Of a stretch of 47,203 bases of DNA, positions 18,954 through 27,532 are shown one piece after another. This DNA comes from Gemmatimonadaceae bacterium. Lineage in GTDB: Bacteria > Latescibacterota > UBA2968 > UBA8231. Position 1 is the stretch's first letter. Every line of letters begins with the position of its first letter. Where the stretch lies: assembly GCA_026706075.1 (NCBI GenBank), contig JAPOZM010000098.1:1-47203 (forward strand), in the 5' to 3' direction. The notes beneath the pieces were generated by a model. The model made no database searches, was not told the DNA's origin, and saw nothing but the letters and a program-made list of their open reading frames with translations. The position numbers were made by a program, and so were the translations under genes.

Positions 18954-19966
18954 TCCCGGACCAGCGATTTCTCGTAGAGAGTGTAGCGGCGGATCACGGT
19001 GCCGTAGCGAGCCGAAATCCTCCGCGACAGGTTGGTTTCGTGCATCAGGGCGTGAATGGCGCGCTCGAACCCGAGCTTGCTTGCCGCCCGCTGACAATCG
19101 TCCACCAGCAGACCGCCGAGGCCGATTCCAGCGCACGACGGATGCACCGCCAGCGACTTGAGGACCACCGTGCGCCGGGGCTCGCCGCGCGCCGACTCCA
19201 TGAGATCCGGGATGGCGAAGATGAAACCGACGAGTTGCCCGCGCTGCTCCGCCAGAAGGACGAGCTCAGGAACGAGAAGGGGACGGATCGGAATGTAGGA
19301 GGCGACGAAGGCCTCGAGCGAGATGGGGCTGAAAAGGAAGTTGTCCGCGAACGCCGCCAGCGACAGCTCGTGAATGGCCGCGAGGTCGACGTGGAAACGC
19401 TCGACGTCGATCGTCCGGATGGTGATGCCCTTCCGTTCGAGTTCGGACCGCCGCCGGTCGGAACGCGGGTCGAACTGGCGGAGGTCTGAATTGAGCGCCG
19501 AGGTATAGGTGGCCAGCGGCGCGAATCCGGCGTCGGCGAAGTGCCGGGGCCAGTCGTCGGGATTGTCGGGCTCCAGGAAGAAGGTCGGTTCCGTCCCGCG
19601 CTCGGTCAGCAGTCTGTAGCGGTGCCAGGTGGAGCCGTCCATGGGACCGATGACCCGGTCGCAGCCTTCGGACCGGTGCCAGTCCGAGGCGTGTTCCAGC
19701 AGCGCCCTGCCGGCATCGGCATCGAGGGCGGCATAGTGTCCTATCAGGCCGGCGGTGGTCGGCTCGCCATGGGCGTCGCGGGCCCTCCACAGCGAGCAAC
19801 GGGCCAGCAACCCGCCCACCGGGTCCTGTAAGGCCAGATGGCGGGAAGGCCCGGTGAGCAGGAAGTCCTCGGCCTTCAACGGCTCCACCGGACCGGCCCG
19901 CAGCGACGCCAGATCCTCGACCCGGTCGATAGTGGAAAACGGGCTGCCGGCGCGGGAAAGGGTCAA
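18950..19966 (-). CDS. GNAT-family N-acyltransferase (YghO-like)
   Basis: A 338-residue protein whose C-terminal half is a GNAT fold: VLLAEQRGQLVGFIFAIPD, then VVLKSLAVHPSCAGIGLGGLLV with a Q/R-x-x-G-x-G/A-type acetyl-CoA loop, and a YGTVIRRYTLYEK tail. The N-terminal half (WHRSEGCDRVIGPMDGSTWHRY) matches the two-part YghO-like layout. It would transfer an acyl group to an amine. The start is uncertain. TTG at 19966 overlaps the upstream stop (TTGA), repeating the 4-bp overlap pattern of this operon, and no ATG or GTG fits as well. In context, the amino group added by the DUF3419 enzyme is an attractive acceptor (inference). Confidence 0.8.
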   Translation of the reverse strand: MTLSRAGSPFSTIDRVEDLASLRAGPVEPLKAEDFLLTGPSRHLALQDPVGGLLARCSLWRARDAHGEPTTAGLIGHYAALDADAGRALLEHASDWHRSEGCDRVIGPMDGSTWHRYRLLTERGTEPTFFLEPDNPDDWPRHFADAGFAPLATYTSALNSDLRQFDPRSDRRRSELERKGITIRTIDVERFHVDLAAIHELSLAAFADNFLFSPISLEAFVASYIPIRPLLVPELVLLAEQRGQLVGFIFAIPDLMESARGEPRRTVVLKSLAVHPSCAGIGLGGLLVDDCQRAASKLGFERAIHALMHETNLSRRISARYGTVIRRYTLYEKSLVRE

Positions 19967-21333
19967 AGCCAACGCAGCCCCGCCAGGACCGACGCCCCCG
20001 CGCCGAGGGTGGCGAAGGTGGGGTTGATCGCGGCCTCCCGCATGGGTGGACCGTAGATCCGCGGCACCAGCAGGTAGAAGACCACCGCAACCAGACTGGT
20101 GGCCCCCAGACCGAGGCAGAGGTCGCTCAGGAGACCGGGGACATCCAGTACGGGGGTGTTGGAACCCAGGTCGGCGAGACCACAGGCGAAAGCGATGAGC
20201 AGGGTCGGGCACTGAATGAGAAGCCAGCCGAGACCTATGTCGCCGACCAGGCGCAGCGAACGCGGTCCACGGTCGGGCAGGTGGCCGAACCTCGCGACAC
20301 CATACAGGGTGAGCTGGGCGGCGAAGGAGCCGGCGAAGGGGATCAGGAGCCACCCCTTCCCGGTGATGGAGTGGGCGAACAGCCAGCACAGGCCCGCGGC
20401 GGAAGAGGCGAGCATGGCATACACGGTGTGCGGACGATCCGCGGGGGAGCGCGGCCAGACCAGGATCAGGGCGAGGAAGTAGACCACCGGTCCGAGAAGC
20501 CACAGCCAACCGCCCAGAGTGAAGGCGGCGTAGCCGAAGAGCGCGCACCCGATGAGCGCGCTGTCGTCGAGCTTCCTGCGCGGCCTCCAGGCCAGTGAGA
20601 AGACCGTCAGGAGCACGGCGACCATCAGGTGGAAGAGGAGAAGCCCGGTCTCTGCACCCAGGTAGAGGCGCAGGAAGGCGTGGGCCCCCAGGGGGATGAA
20701 GAGGTTGTCCAGCCCGCGCCACGCCACACACTCCAGCATCATGACGAGGAGGGCGAGGATGGCAGCGATCAGGACGGCCTCGGCTCGACCCGTGTCGGTC
20801 AGGAGCAGGAGAGGAAGGTGGGCGCTGAAGAAGGCCACCAGGAAGAATGCGAGAGAACCCTCGAGGCTCTTGTGGCCGTCCAGAGTCCGGTACTGCGACA
20901 GCCCGTAGCGAATACCCACCAGGGCGGCGACGGCGTCCGCCAGGGCCAGCATGAGGATGGGCACGACGTAGAGCAGCCAGTCGCCGCGGCTGAGGAGGAA
21001 GAGGAGACAGACGGCGATGGGGAAGTAGACTTCACCGAGGCTGACTCGCCCGGTGCCGCCCATCACCGTTCCGATACCGCTGCGCAGGCGGTGACTCGCG
21101 CGCGCCGCCCCCATGGCGCCGCAGGCGAGGACTGCCAGCACGATCACGGGCCAGGCGCGGTCGAAGACCCAGGGCAATGGAAGGAGGACCAGCCCCATGA
21201 CGACGTGCAGGCCCTTGCGCAGGAGCTCGGGATGGAGACGGCTTCTGTTCTCAATCGCCTTGAGACCAGCCAGGAGAGCTGCAAACGCGGCGAAGAGGGC
21301 CGCCATGGCGAGAAGGGTGGCGGTGAGTGTCAT
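19963..21333 (-). CDS. Phytol/dolichol kinase-like CTP-dependent lipid kinase with extra membrane half
   Basis: A 456-residue polytopic membrane protein. Residues 1-230 match the phytol/dolichol kinase and phosphatidate cytidylyltransferase group: LLRKGLHVVMG near residue 38, ADAVAALVGIRYG (132-144) and the nucleotide motif DGHKSLEGS (152-160). Characterised relatives phosphorylate an isoprenoid alcohol with CTP. Residues about 235-456 add a second, hydrophobic half with at least six further membrane segments that I do not recognise; it makes the protein about twice the family minimum. The ATG overlaps the DUF3419 stop (ATGA), and its own stop overlaps the GNAT start. Confidence 0.8.
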   Translation of the reverse strand: MTLTATLLAMAALFAAFAALLAGLKAIENRSRLHPELLRKGLHVVMGLVLLPLPWVFDRAWPVIVLAVLACGAMGAARASHRLRSGIGTVMGGTGRVSLGEVYFPIAVCLLFLLSRGDWLLYVVPILMLALADAVAALVGIRYGLSQYRTLDGHKSLEGSLAFFLVAFFSAHLPLLLLTDTGRAEAVLIAAILALLVMMLECVAWRGLDNLFIPLGAHAFLRLYLGAETGLLLFHLMVAVLLTVFSLAWRPRRKLDDSALIGCALFGYAAFTLGGWLWLLGPVVYFLALILVWPRSPADRPHTVYAMLASSAAGLCWLFAHSITGKGWLLIPFAGSFAAQLTLYGVARFGHLPDRGPRSLRLVGDIGLGWLLIQCPTLLIAFACGLADLGSNTPVLDVPGLLSDLCLGLGATSLVAVVFYLLVPRIYGPPMREAAINPTFATLGAGASVLAGLRWL

Positions 21334-22445
21334 CGCGGCCCTCCTCCCCCCTCTGCCGTCTCGACGACGAACCGGCTGTAGAAGAACGCCTTGTCCTGAA
21401 GGTGAAGCCGCTCGGCAAGCTCGCGGCGCGGAGTGAGAGCGTGGGCCAGTTGCGGTGGCCGGCTCCGGGGCACCAGCATGTTCCAGTAGGCGAAGCGGGC
21501 CCCCTTGCGGGCGTGTCCCGCCAGGGTGGCGAGCAGCCGGTGGAAGCTCTCGTCGGACATGTACTCGAAGATGTCGCTCAGGTTGCAGCGATCGAAGCGA
21601 AGCCCGGGCTCGGAAGCAAGGAGTTCCTCGATCGACAGGGGGTGCCATTCGAGCCGGTCCAGATTCTCCCTGATGGCGTCGAAGTTCTCCTTGCGCAAGG
21701 CGTGGGGCAGGGCGGTCGTGTGGCGGCCGGTGAGAATCCACTGGAGGTAGGGGTTGGCCGCGGGGTCGAGCTCGGTGGCGGCGTGCCTGGCGCGCGCCAG
21801 GATGCGCCGCGCCACCGAGCCCTCCACGTAGCGGAAGAAAGCCGGATCGCGGCCCATCCTGGCCATCACGAAACGGGAGAAGAAGAGTCGAAAGAGGAGA
21901 CCCCAGCGCCGGTTGTCCCAGCTCCTGGCGTAGAAACGGCGGCGTTCCTGCAGGGTCCCGCCCGCCAGTAGCCGGTCGACTCGACGCCGGGGATGGATAC
22001 ACGGCAAGACCTTCGTGCGAAAGGCGGCGAAGTAACGCTCGAACTTGCCGGCGCCGCCGATGCCGGCCCGAATGAGCTCCGGGCGGGCATCCCAGAAGCC
22101 GCGAGCACTGGCTTCAAGGGCGCCGCGGCAGCGTCTGTAGAGGGCCTCCCGGTCGGCGCATTCCCGCGAGCCGACGAGTTGCAGGAGCTCGCCGTGCTCG
22201 AGCACGCGGTAGGCGGCGACGCGCAAAGCGAGACACGCGAGCTGGGCCGGGTTCAAGTCGACGGCAATCACCCGCGCGGGGCCCCTCGACAGGAGTGAGA
22301 GGGAGTTGTCCCCCGCCGAAGCGATCGACAGACAGACGTCCCCTTCGCCAACCTCGAGCGCCTCGAGGAGAACGTCGGCGTCCTCCCAGCACTGCCCGTA
22401 GCGGATGAACGAGAAATCGGCCTGCGCCGCCGCTTCCGTGCTCAT
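21330..22445 (-). CDS. BtaA-like S-adenosylmethionine 3-amino-3-carboxypropyl transferase (DUF3419)
   Basis: A 371-residue protein of the DUF3419/BtaA family. BtaA moves the 3-amino-3-carboxypropyl group of S-adenosylmethionine to the free hydroxyl of diacylglycerol, the first step to betaine lipids. Visible motifs: YGQCWEDADVLLEAL (residues 16-30), the SAM loop SIASAGDNSLSLL (40-52), VIAVDLNPAQ (59-68), and a C-terminal FDRCNLSDIFEYMSDE with FAYWNMLVPR. The partner methyltransferase BtaB is absent here, so the product would keep a primary amine (inference). The ATG overlaps the stop of the PEP-synthase-like gene (ATGA). It is somewhat shorter than classic BtaA, so the acceptor may differ from diacylglycerol. 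Confidence 0.85.
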   Translation of the reverse strand: MSTEAAAQADFSFIRYGQCWEDADVLLEALEVGEGDVCLSIASAGDNSLSLLSRGPARVIAVDLNPAQLACLALRVAAYRVLEHGELLQLVGSRECADREALYRRCRGALEASARGFWDARPELIRAGIGGAGKFERYFAAFRTKVLPCIHPRRRVDRLLAGGTLQERRRFYARSWDNRRWGLLFRLFFSRFVMARMGRDPAFFRYVEGSVARRILARARHAATELDPAANPYLQWILTGRHTTALPHALRKENFDAIRENLDRLEWHPLSIEELLASEPGLRFDRCNLSDIFEYMSDESFHRLLATLAGHARKGARFAYWNMLVPRSRPPQLAHALTPRRELAERLHLQDKAFFYSRFVVETAEGGGGPR

Positions 22446-25147
22446 GGACGGGTTCCGTGCTTCGGGCCGGTTTCGGGTTGCGGCGGGTGCAGGCTCACCC
22501 TGCCGCGCGCGCCGTCCATCTCGATCCAGGAACCGCTCCTGACTCGGGCCGTGAGGCCGGCGATGGCGACGATGGCGGGAATCCCCATCTCTCTGGAGAC
22601 GATCGCCGAGTGTGAGAGCAGGCTGCCGCGCTCGACCAGAATGCCGGCGGCGGCCGGGAAGAGCATGATCCATCCCGGGTCGGTGCGCTCCGCCACCAGG
22701 ATCTCCCCTTGCTGCAGCTCCGCCCCGCGCGGGTCACGGATCACACGCGCCCGGCCCCGCACGACACCCGGGCAACAACCGAGGCCGCGGAGTACGTCTT
22801 CTCCCCCGGCTTCGCCCCGCTCGCCCGGCGCCGGGTCGCTCCCGGCGCAGCTGTTGGCGATGTAGGGGGGGCCGAGGGTTTCGAAGCGGTTGGCCGGAGC
22901 CTCGTGCTCCGCGTAACCCTCGAAGGCGCGGCGGCGGACGCTGGCGAGACCGCGCAGGTCGTCGCACGGGGAGGCCCCTTCGGCGTACGCCAGGATCTCT
23001 TCGCGCTCGAGGTAGAAGACGTCACGGGGATCGTCGAGGACCCCCTCGGCGAACAGTCTGCGCCCGACCTCGAGGAAGATCCTGCGGGCGCGGCCGAAGA
23101 TGCGGGTACGCTCGAACCGCAGATTCTCCCGGTCCCGCACCCGCCGGCGGGCGTTGCGCAATACCCAGGCAAAGACGGCGCGCCGCAAGGGGCGCCGCGC
23201 AAGGGCCCGCCCCACCCTCTCTTCCGCCGCCTGCCGCACGGCCGACTGACGACCGGTATCGAAGGGCTGACCGCGCGCGAGTCGGGCCGCGGCGTGCCCG
23301 ATCGAGCGCAGCAGCGGCTCGGGATCGTCGAGAAGAGTGGTCGACTCGAGCTTGAGCTCGTCGAGGCAACGATCGCCGAAGGTGGCGAGATAGTCGTCGT
23401 AGAGTCGTGCCAGCTCCTCGTGCCGGCGCAAGGCCTGCTCCGCCGCCGCGGCCGCCTCCTGGCAGAGGACCTCGGTCAGCTCGGGATGGGGCGCTGCGAC
23501 GGTGGCCATCTCGACGATGCGCCTTGCGGGCTCGGCACTGATCATGCCCCCCTGACCGCACACCAGATCGTTGTGCAGAGAGCCCTCGTCCCTCTCGCCG
23601 CCGCACCACCTCGCCGTGAGGCGGCCCAGAACGCCGAAGAAGACCATGGCGAAGAAGTCGTTGACCAAGGGCGCGTCCCAGCGCGTCAGCAGATTCGACT
23701 CGAGGGCACGATAGTCGGCGGTCAGCTGGTCGAGCCGCATCGCCTCCAGGGGTGGATCCGAAGGAGCGAGCGCACGATCCAGCCGCTCCTCGAACCGGGC
23801 GGTCATGCCGGGCAGGCGCACGTGGTTGACGGCCATGCCCGCCACGGTGCGGCCCAGCCGGAGCAGATCGAGAACACGCTCCGGCCGGGAAGCACTGGAT
23901 GCGGAAGCGGTGATCTCGTCGGGAAGACTCTCCCGCACCCCCATCATCTGTTCCATGAAGCGGCGGTTGAAGCTGTAGCCGGGGAGCAGGGCGATGACGC
24001 GGTACCAGTTGAGGAGGTTGTAGTAGACGCGGCCTCGCACCAGCCCGAGCATGCGGCGGAAGGTGAGGTCGTTGGCCGCGATCTTGCCCTTGGTCACGCC
24101 CAGGAGGCGGCAGAACTCGCGGTAGACGCCATCGTAGGCGTGAAGGGCGAAGCTGAAGGTCAGAGGGGTGGTGATACCGCTGTAGCTCTCGACGATGTTC
24201 GAGTTGTCCCAGATGATGCGGACCCCATCGGGATCCGGCCTCGCGGCCAGGGAGGTGATCGGCCGCGACTGAAGGAGGAAGATCTCGCCTCCGAGCATCG
24301 CCCATTCGATGTCCTGGGGCCGCCCCAAGTGCCGCTCGGCGCGGCGGGCGAGCTCCGCGATGCTCGCCGCCTCCCCGTCGGTAAGCGCGGGCCGGGAGGC
24401 AGCGGGCTCTGGGATCTCTTGCGCCGCGAACCCTTCCGGACTGTCCGGGGCCGGCCGGTGCGCCAGGCTCTTTGCTGCAATCTCCCGCTCGAGGATCGTG
24501 CCATCGAAGTGGACGCGATAGGTGTCGGCGTCGGCGTCCCCGCCGACCAGCGCCGTTCCCAGACCGTAGAGTGTCGACACCACCGCCACCGAGCGGCGTC
24601 CCGTCACCGGGTCGGCGCTGAAGGCGACTCCGGCGGTCTCGCTGTCGACCATCACCTGCACCAGCACGGCCGGAGCCTGGGGCAGCCCTTCGAGGTCGTT
24701 TTCCCGGCGGTAGGCGAGGAGGCGTTCGCTGAAACCGGACCGCCAGACGCCGGTGATCCGGGCCGGCAGGCGCTTCCGGGTAACCGACAGGTAACTCTCG
24801 AACTGGCCGGCAAAGGAGTGCTCGACTCCGTCCTCCTGTACCCCGGAAGAGCGCACCGCGACGAAGCGAGAATCGTCCCCCAGCGTTGCCAAGCCTCCCT
24901 CTACTTCGTCCAGGACCTGGGGGGCCGGCGAGACCCGGTCGAAGAACTCCTCGAGATCTACCTGTCCTTCCGCCCGGAGCAGGGAGCGGCGCTGGGCCGT
25001 CGAGAGACTGGCTTCGAAAGCCCCCGGCGTGATCACGAACCAGGCGGGGATCTTCATCCCCGTGCCGGCCAGCAGGGAGAGGGCCGCCGCCTTGCCTCCC
25101 ATGCGGCCGGGATCGACACCGTCCGAAGACGAGAGAACGAAGGTCAT
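22442..25147 (-). CDS. PEP-synthase-like phosphotransferase without a pyruvate-binding domain
   Basis: A 901-residue protein. Residues 1-330 are the ATP-grasp PPDK/PEP-synthase N-terminal domain (GGKAAALSLLAGTGMKIP, VAVRSSGVQEDGVEHSFAGQF, QDIEWAMLGGEIFLLQSRPI). Residues about 340-770 are a long helical region of unassigned fold. The C-terminal swivelling domain carries the phospho-accepting histidine (H846, in GSLLSHSAIVSREMGIPAI). The PEP/pyruvate TIM barrel of true PEP synthase is missing. This order (ATP-grasp, middle domain, His domain) is that of rifampin phosphotransferase, so it probably phosphorylates a small-molecule or lipid acceptor bound by the middle domain (inference). Start and stop both overlap neighbours by 4 bp. 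Confidence 0.85.
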   Translation of the reverse strand: MTFVLSSSDGVDPGRMGGKAAALSLLAGTGMKIPAWFVITPGAFEASLSTAQRRSLLRAEGQVDLEEFFDRVSPAPQVLDEVEGGLATLGDDSRFVAVRSSGVQEDGVEHSFAGQFESYLSVTRKRLPARITGVWRSGFSERLLAYRRENDLEGLPQAPAVLVQVMVDSETAGVAFSADPVTGRRSVAVVSTLYGLGTALVGGDADADTYRVHFDGTILEREIAAKSLAHRPAPDSPEGFAAQEIPEPAASRPALTDGEAASIAELARRAERHLGRPQDIEWAMLGGEIFLLQSRPITSLAARPDPDGVRIIWDNSNIVESYSGITTPLTFSFALHAYDGVYREFCRLLGVTKGKIAANDLTFRRMLGLVRGRVYYNLLNWYRVIALLPGYSFNRRFMEQMMGVRESLPDEITASASSASRPERVLDLLRLGRTVAGMAVNHVRLPGMTARFEERLDRALAPSDPPLEAMRLDQLTADYRALESNLLTRWDAPLVNDFFAMVFFGVLGRLTARWCGGERDEGSLHNDLVCGQGGMISAEPARRIVEMATVAAPHPELTEVLCQEAAAAAEQALRRHEELARLYDDYLATFGDRCLDELKLESTTLLDDPEPLLRSIGHAAARLARGQPFDTGRQSAVRQAAEERVGRALARRPLRRAVFAWVLRNARRRVRDRENLRFERTRIFGRARRIFLEVGRRLFAEGVLDDPRDVFYLEREEILAYAEGASPCDDLRGLASVRRRAFEGYAEHEAPANRFETLGPPYIANSCAGSDPAPGERGEAGGEDVLRGLGCCPGVVRGRARVIRDPRGAELQQGEILVAERTDPGWIMLFPAAAGILVERGSLLSHSAIVSREMGIPAIVAIAGLTARVRSGSWIEMDGARGRVSLHPPQPETGPKHGTRP

Positions 25148-26052
25148 CCGATCTCCCGCCACAGAAGCGGTGCCGGACCCAGGCTGAGATAGAACACCAG
25201 CGTCCACACCCCGGACCAGGCCTCGATCCAGCTCCCCGCTCCGGGAGTCTGGCGCGTCAGGAAGCGAACTCCGACGAGCACCGCCCCGCCGAAGGAGATC
25301 CCGAGGGCGATGGCGAGGGGAGGGAGGAAGTCGATCTCCCCCGCGGCCAGGCAGGCGCAACCGAAGGCAAGCCCCGACACCAACCACCAGGCCCCCACCG
25401 CACGCCGCCGGCCCCACACCTCGGAATAGGTGGCCACCCCCTCCTCCTCATCCCGGGGACTGCGAATCTTGCGGCCGATCTCGATCACCATGCCGTTGAA
25501 GAGGCTGGCCAGCAGGAACCAGAAGAGGCCGGAGGGAGGATGGCCCTGGAAGACCAGCCAGTCGGTGCTGGTGGCGTAGAGGTCGATGAGCGGCATGATG
25601 GCCATGTGGGTGACCATGTAGAGCAGGTGCCTGCCCCGCAGCCACCTTGCGACAAAGAACTCCTTGCTCATGAGGGTGAAGTAGATCCAGGTGACCAGCA
25701 GCAGGACGAGAAGCCGTGCGTCCAGCCAGAGGGCCAGGCCCAGCTGCAGGGCCCCCGCGATCACGAAGAGACCGGCCAACTCCCGGAGGGTTACGAGACC
25801 CCGCGGTACCGGGCGGTAGGGCCGATACCGCGCATCCTCTCCGAAGTCCTTGAACTCGTCGGCGATGCGCAGTTGCAGGAAGAAGACGAGACAGGAGACG
25901 AAGGCGACCACCACCGACAACGGGTCGGGCCATCCTCCGGGCGAGCGCAGCATCCAGGAGAAAGAGACGGCGCTGAAACTGAAGGCGAAGATCAGCGGCC
26001 CGTGCCTAAACAGGGGGAAACGCTCCGCCTGATAGACCCACCAGCGCCGCAT
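25144..26052 (-). CDS. UbiA-family prenyltransferase
   Basis: A 302-residue polytopic membrane enzyme, first gene of the operon. The Mg-diphosphate motif is DEFKDFGED (D65, E66, D69, D73) followed by YRPYRPVPRG. The second loop is EIGRKIRSPRDEEEGVATYSEVW. These mark a UbiA subfamily that uses polyprenyl diphosphates; the acceptor is not deducible. The start ATG at 26052 has AAGGAGGAGG 2-10 nt upstream; an in-frame ATG 36 bp earlier lacks one. The intergenic region to the divergent LacI gene holds two palindromic operators. The stop overlaps the next ATG (ATGA). Confidence 0.9.
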   Translation of the reverse strand: MRRWWVYQAERFPLFRHGPLIFAFSFSAVSFSWMLRSPGGWPDPLSVVVAFVSCLVFFLQLRIADEFKDFGEDARYRPYRPVPRGLVTLRELAGLFVIAGALQLGLALWLDARLLVLLLVTWIYFTLMSKEFFVARWLRGRHLLYMVTHMAIMPLIDLYATSTDWLVFQGHPPSGLFWFLLASLFNGMVIEIGRKIRSPRDEEEGVATYSEVWGRRRAVGAWWLVSGLAFGCACLAAGEIDFLPPLAIALGISFGGAVLVGVRFLTRQTPGAGSWIEAWSGVWTLVFYLSLGPAPLLWREIG

Positions 26053-26171
26053 GGCCTCCTCCTTGGGGAGAGTCCCCCTGCCGGTCACTGTCGGCTCACT
26101 GGTGCGAACCTGCTCAACTCTCCCACTCTACGGAGACGCTGTCAGGCACTACAAGAGGGAACCTCCCGGAG

Positions 26172-26203
26172 ACAACCGGTTGGCCATTCTGCCAACCGGT
26201 TGT
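26172..26203. promoter_or_regulatory. Double LacI-type operator
   Basis: ACAACCGGTTGGC and GCCAACCGGTTGT form perfect 13-bp inverted arms around CATTCT. Each arm contains the self-palindromic 10-mer CAACCGGTTG with a central CG, as in LacI/GalR-family operators. The two 10-mers (26173-26182 and 26193-26202) are centred exactly 20 bp apart, so bound dimers would sit on one face of the helix. The site is 120 bp before the UbiA start and 112 bp before the LacI gene. Confidence 0.75.
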
Positions 26204-26215
26204 TGTTGAAGTGAT

Positions 26216-26229
26216 CCCCAACGTTGGGG
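26216..26229. promoter_or_regulatory. Additional perfect palindrome near the LacI gene
   Basis: CCCCAACGTTGGGG is a 14-bp palindrome with a central CG, 25 bp from the nearer operator centre. Its core CAACGTTG differs from CAACCGGTTG in length, so it may be a weaker or unrelated site. Confidence 0.4.
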
Positions 26230-26314
26230 CTCTTGGCTGCCTGTTTGTGGTTTGGACTCGTAACCCCCGGGACCTTACCCTCAAGGTTGGGAGGTGCAGA
26301 CGAGGGCTTCGTCC

Positions 26315-27352
26315 ATGGGAGATCGGCAACCTACCATCCGAGACATCGCCAAGGAGTTGGGGCTCTGCTATTCCACCGTGTCCCGGGCCCTCTCTTCGGA
26401 TCCGGAGGCCTCGCGGCGGGTGGCCGAGAAGACGCGGAGGCGGGTACGCCACAAGGCCGAGGAGATGCACTACCGTCCCAATGTCCTGGCCCAGGGAATG
26501 GCCACGGGAAGAACGGGGACCATAGGTGTGCTGACCTACAGAAGCCACTGGGAAGCGCCCTGGCATCAGGTCGATCAGATTCTGCGGACCGTGGAGAGGC
26601 GCGGATACCAGGCCCTGGTAGCTATCTCCAGGCGGAGGAGGTGGATGTGCCTGCACGAAAGAGCCCTGCAGATCAGCCAGCTCCTTTCTCGAGGAATAGA
26701 CGGACTGTTGATCGAAGCGAGTGGTTGGGAAGGAGAGGCCGAGCACATTCGCGGCGCGGTGGGAGACCGTGCGCTGGTGGCGACCTTCGGCCATCCTCTT
26801 CAGGGTCTGAGTGGGGTCGCCGTGGATGAGAGCGGTGGGTTCTTCGAGGCCACCGAGCACCTGATCCGGCTTGGGCACCGGCGAATCGGATTCATCGGAA
26901 CGGACTGGAGCCGGGCGGTCGTTGGCTCGAGCAAGGGCCGTGGATACCTGCGGGCGATGCGCAAGCATGGTCTGCACCCCCGACGCATACCGCGGAAGTC
27001 CTTTCCGTCCAAGCCGCCGCAAGACCTGTCCCACGAGCTTGCTGCGGAGTTCACGGCCCTCGTCTGCCGGTGCGACCCGACGGCCATGGGCGTCTGTCGA
27101 GGCTTGGGAGAGGCCGGTCTGGGAGTGCCCGAGGACGTGGCCGTGGTTGGGCGCGGGAATACACGGCCGGGAGCGTTCATGACGCCGGCCCTGACGAGTG
27201 TGGCAACTCCCTTCAAGGCCGTGGCCGAGGCGGCCATGGAATTGATGGCGGAACTTCAGGAGCAACGGCCCCCACGCCATGTCCTCCTGGAGCCCCGCCT
27301 GGTCGTGCGGGAATCCTGCGGCTCGAAGGGAGGCGGGTCAGAGGGGCCCTGA
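26315..27352 (+). CDS. LacI-family transcriptional regulator
   Basis: A 345-residue repressor-type protein. The N-terminal helix-turn-helix is TIRDIAKELGLCYSTVSRAL (7-26), followed by the hinge YRPNVLAQGMATG. The rest is a periplasmic-binding-protein-like effector domain (GVAVDESGGFFEATEHLIRLGHRRIGFIG, then VAVVGRGN and LTSVATPF). The ATG at 26315 is chosen because its opening residues lead straight into the HTH; a GTG 21 bp upstream has GGGAGG but with no spacing. It is divergent from the eight-gene operon and two LacI-type operators lie between, so it very likely controls that operon and perhaps itself. The effector is unknown. Confidence 0.9.
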   Translation: MGDRQPTIRDIAKELGLCYSTVSRALSSDPEASRRVAEKTRRRVRHKAEEMHYRPNVLAQGMATGRTGTIGVLTYRSHWEAPWHQVDQILRTVERRGYQALVAISRRRRWMCLHERALQISQLLSRGIDGLLIEASGWEGEAEHIRGAVGDRALVATFGHPLQGLSGVAVDESGGFFEATEHLIRLGHRRIGFIGTDWSRAVVGSSKGRGYLRAMRKHGLHPRRIPRKSFPSKPPQDLSHELAAEFTALVCRCDPTAMGVCRGLGEAGLGVPEDVAVVGRGNTRPGAFMTPALTSVATPFKAVAEAAMELMAELQEQRPPRHVLLEPRLVVRESCGSKGGGSEGP

Positions 27353-27532
27353 GACCGCGTCGGCCGATGCAGCCCCAGATCGGGCAGGTGGGTGGCCCCC
27401 GCCCCCGGTACAGCCCCGAGCGGCTCGACCACGAGCGCATCGGCGACGGCGAGGGCCATTGCGGACCGCTGGACCCCGGCTGGGGCCGCCAGACCGCTTG
27501 ACGGCCCCAGCCGAGTCCAGTCTTGGGACACG

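Noticed and set aside
20281..25192. Long plus-strand open frames opposite the lipid operon (for example 22709-25192).
   Set aside because: The minus-strand genes carry clear family motifs and 4-bp overlaps; the plus-strand frames have shadow-type composition and no motifs.
27353..27532. Possible small gene or terminator between the LacI and lipoprotein genes.
   Set aside because: Several frames are open because of base composition, but none has a ribosome-binding site or recognisable motif, and no hairpin with a T-run was found.
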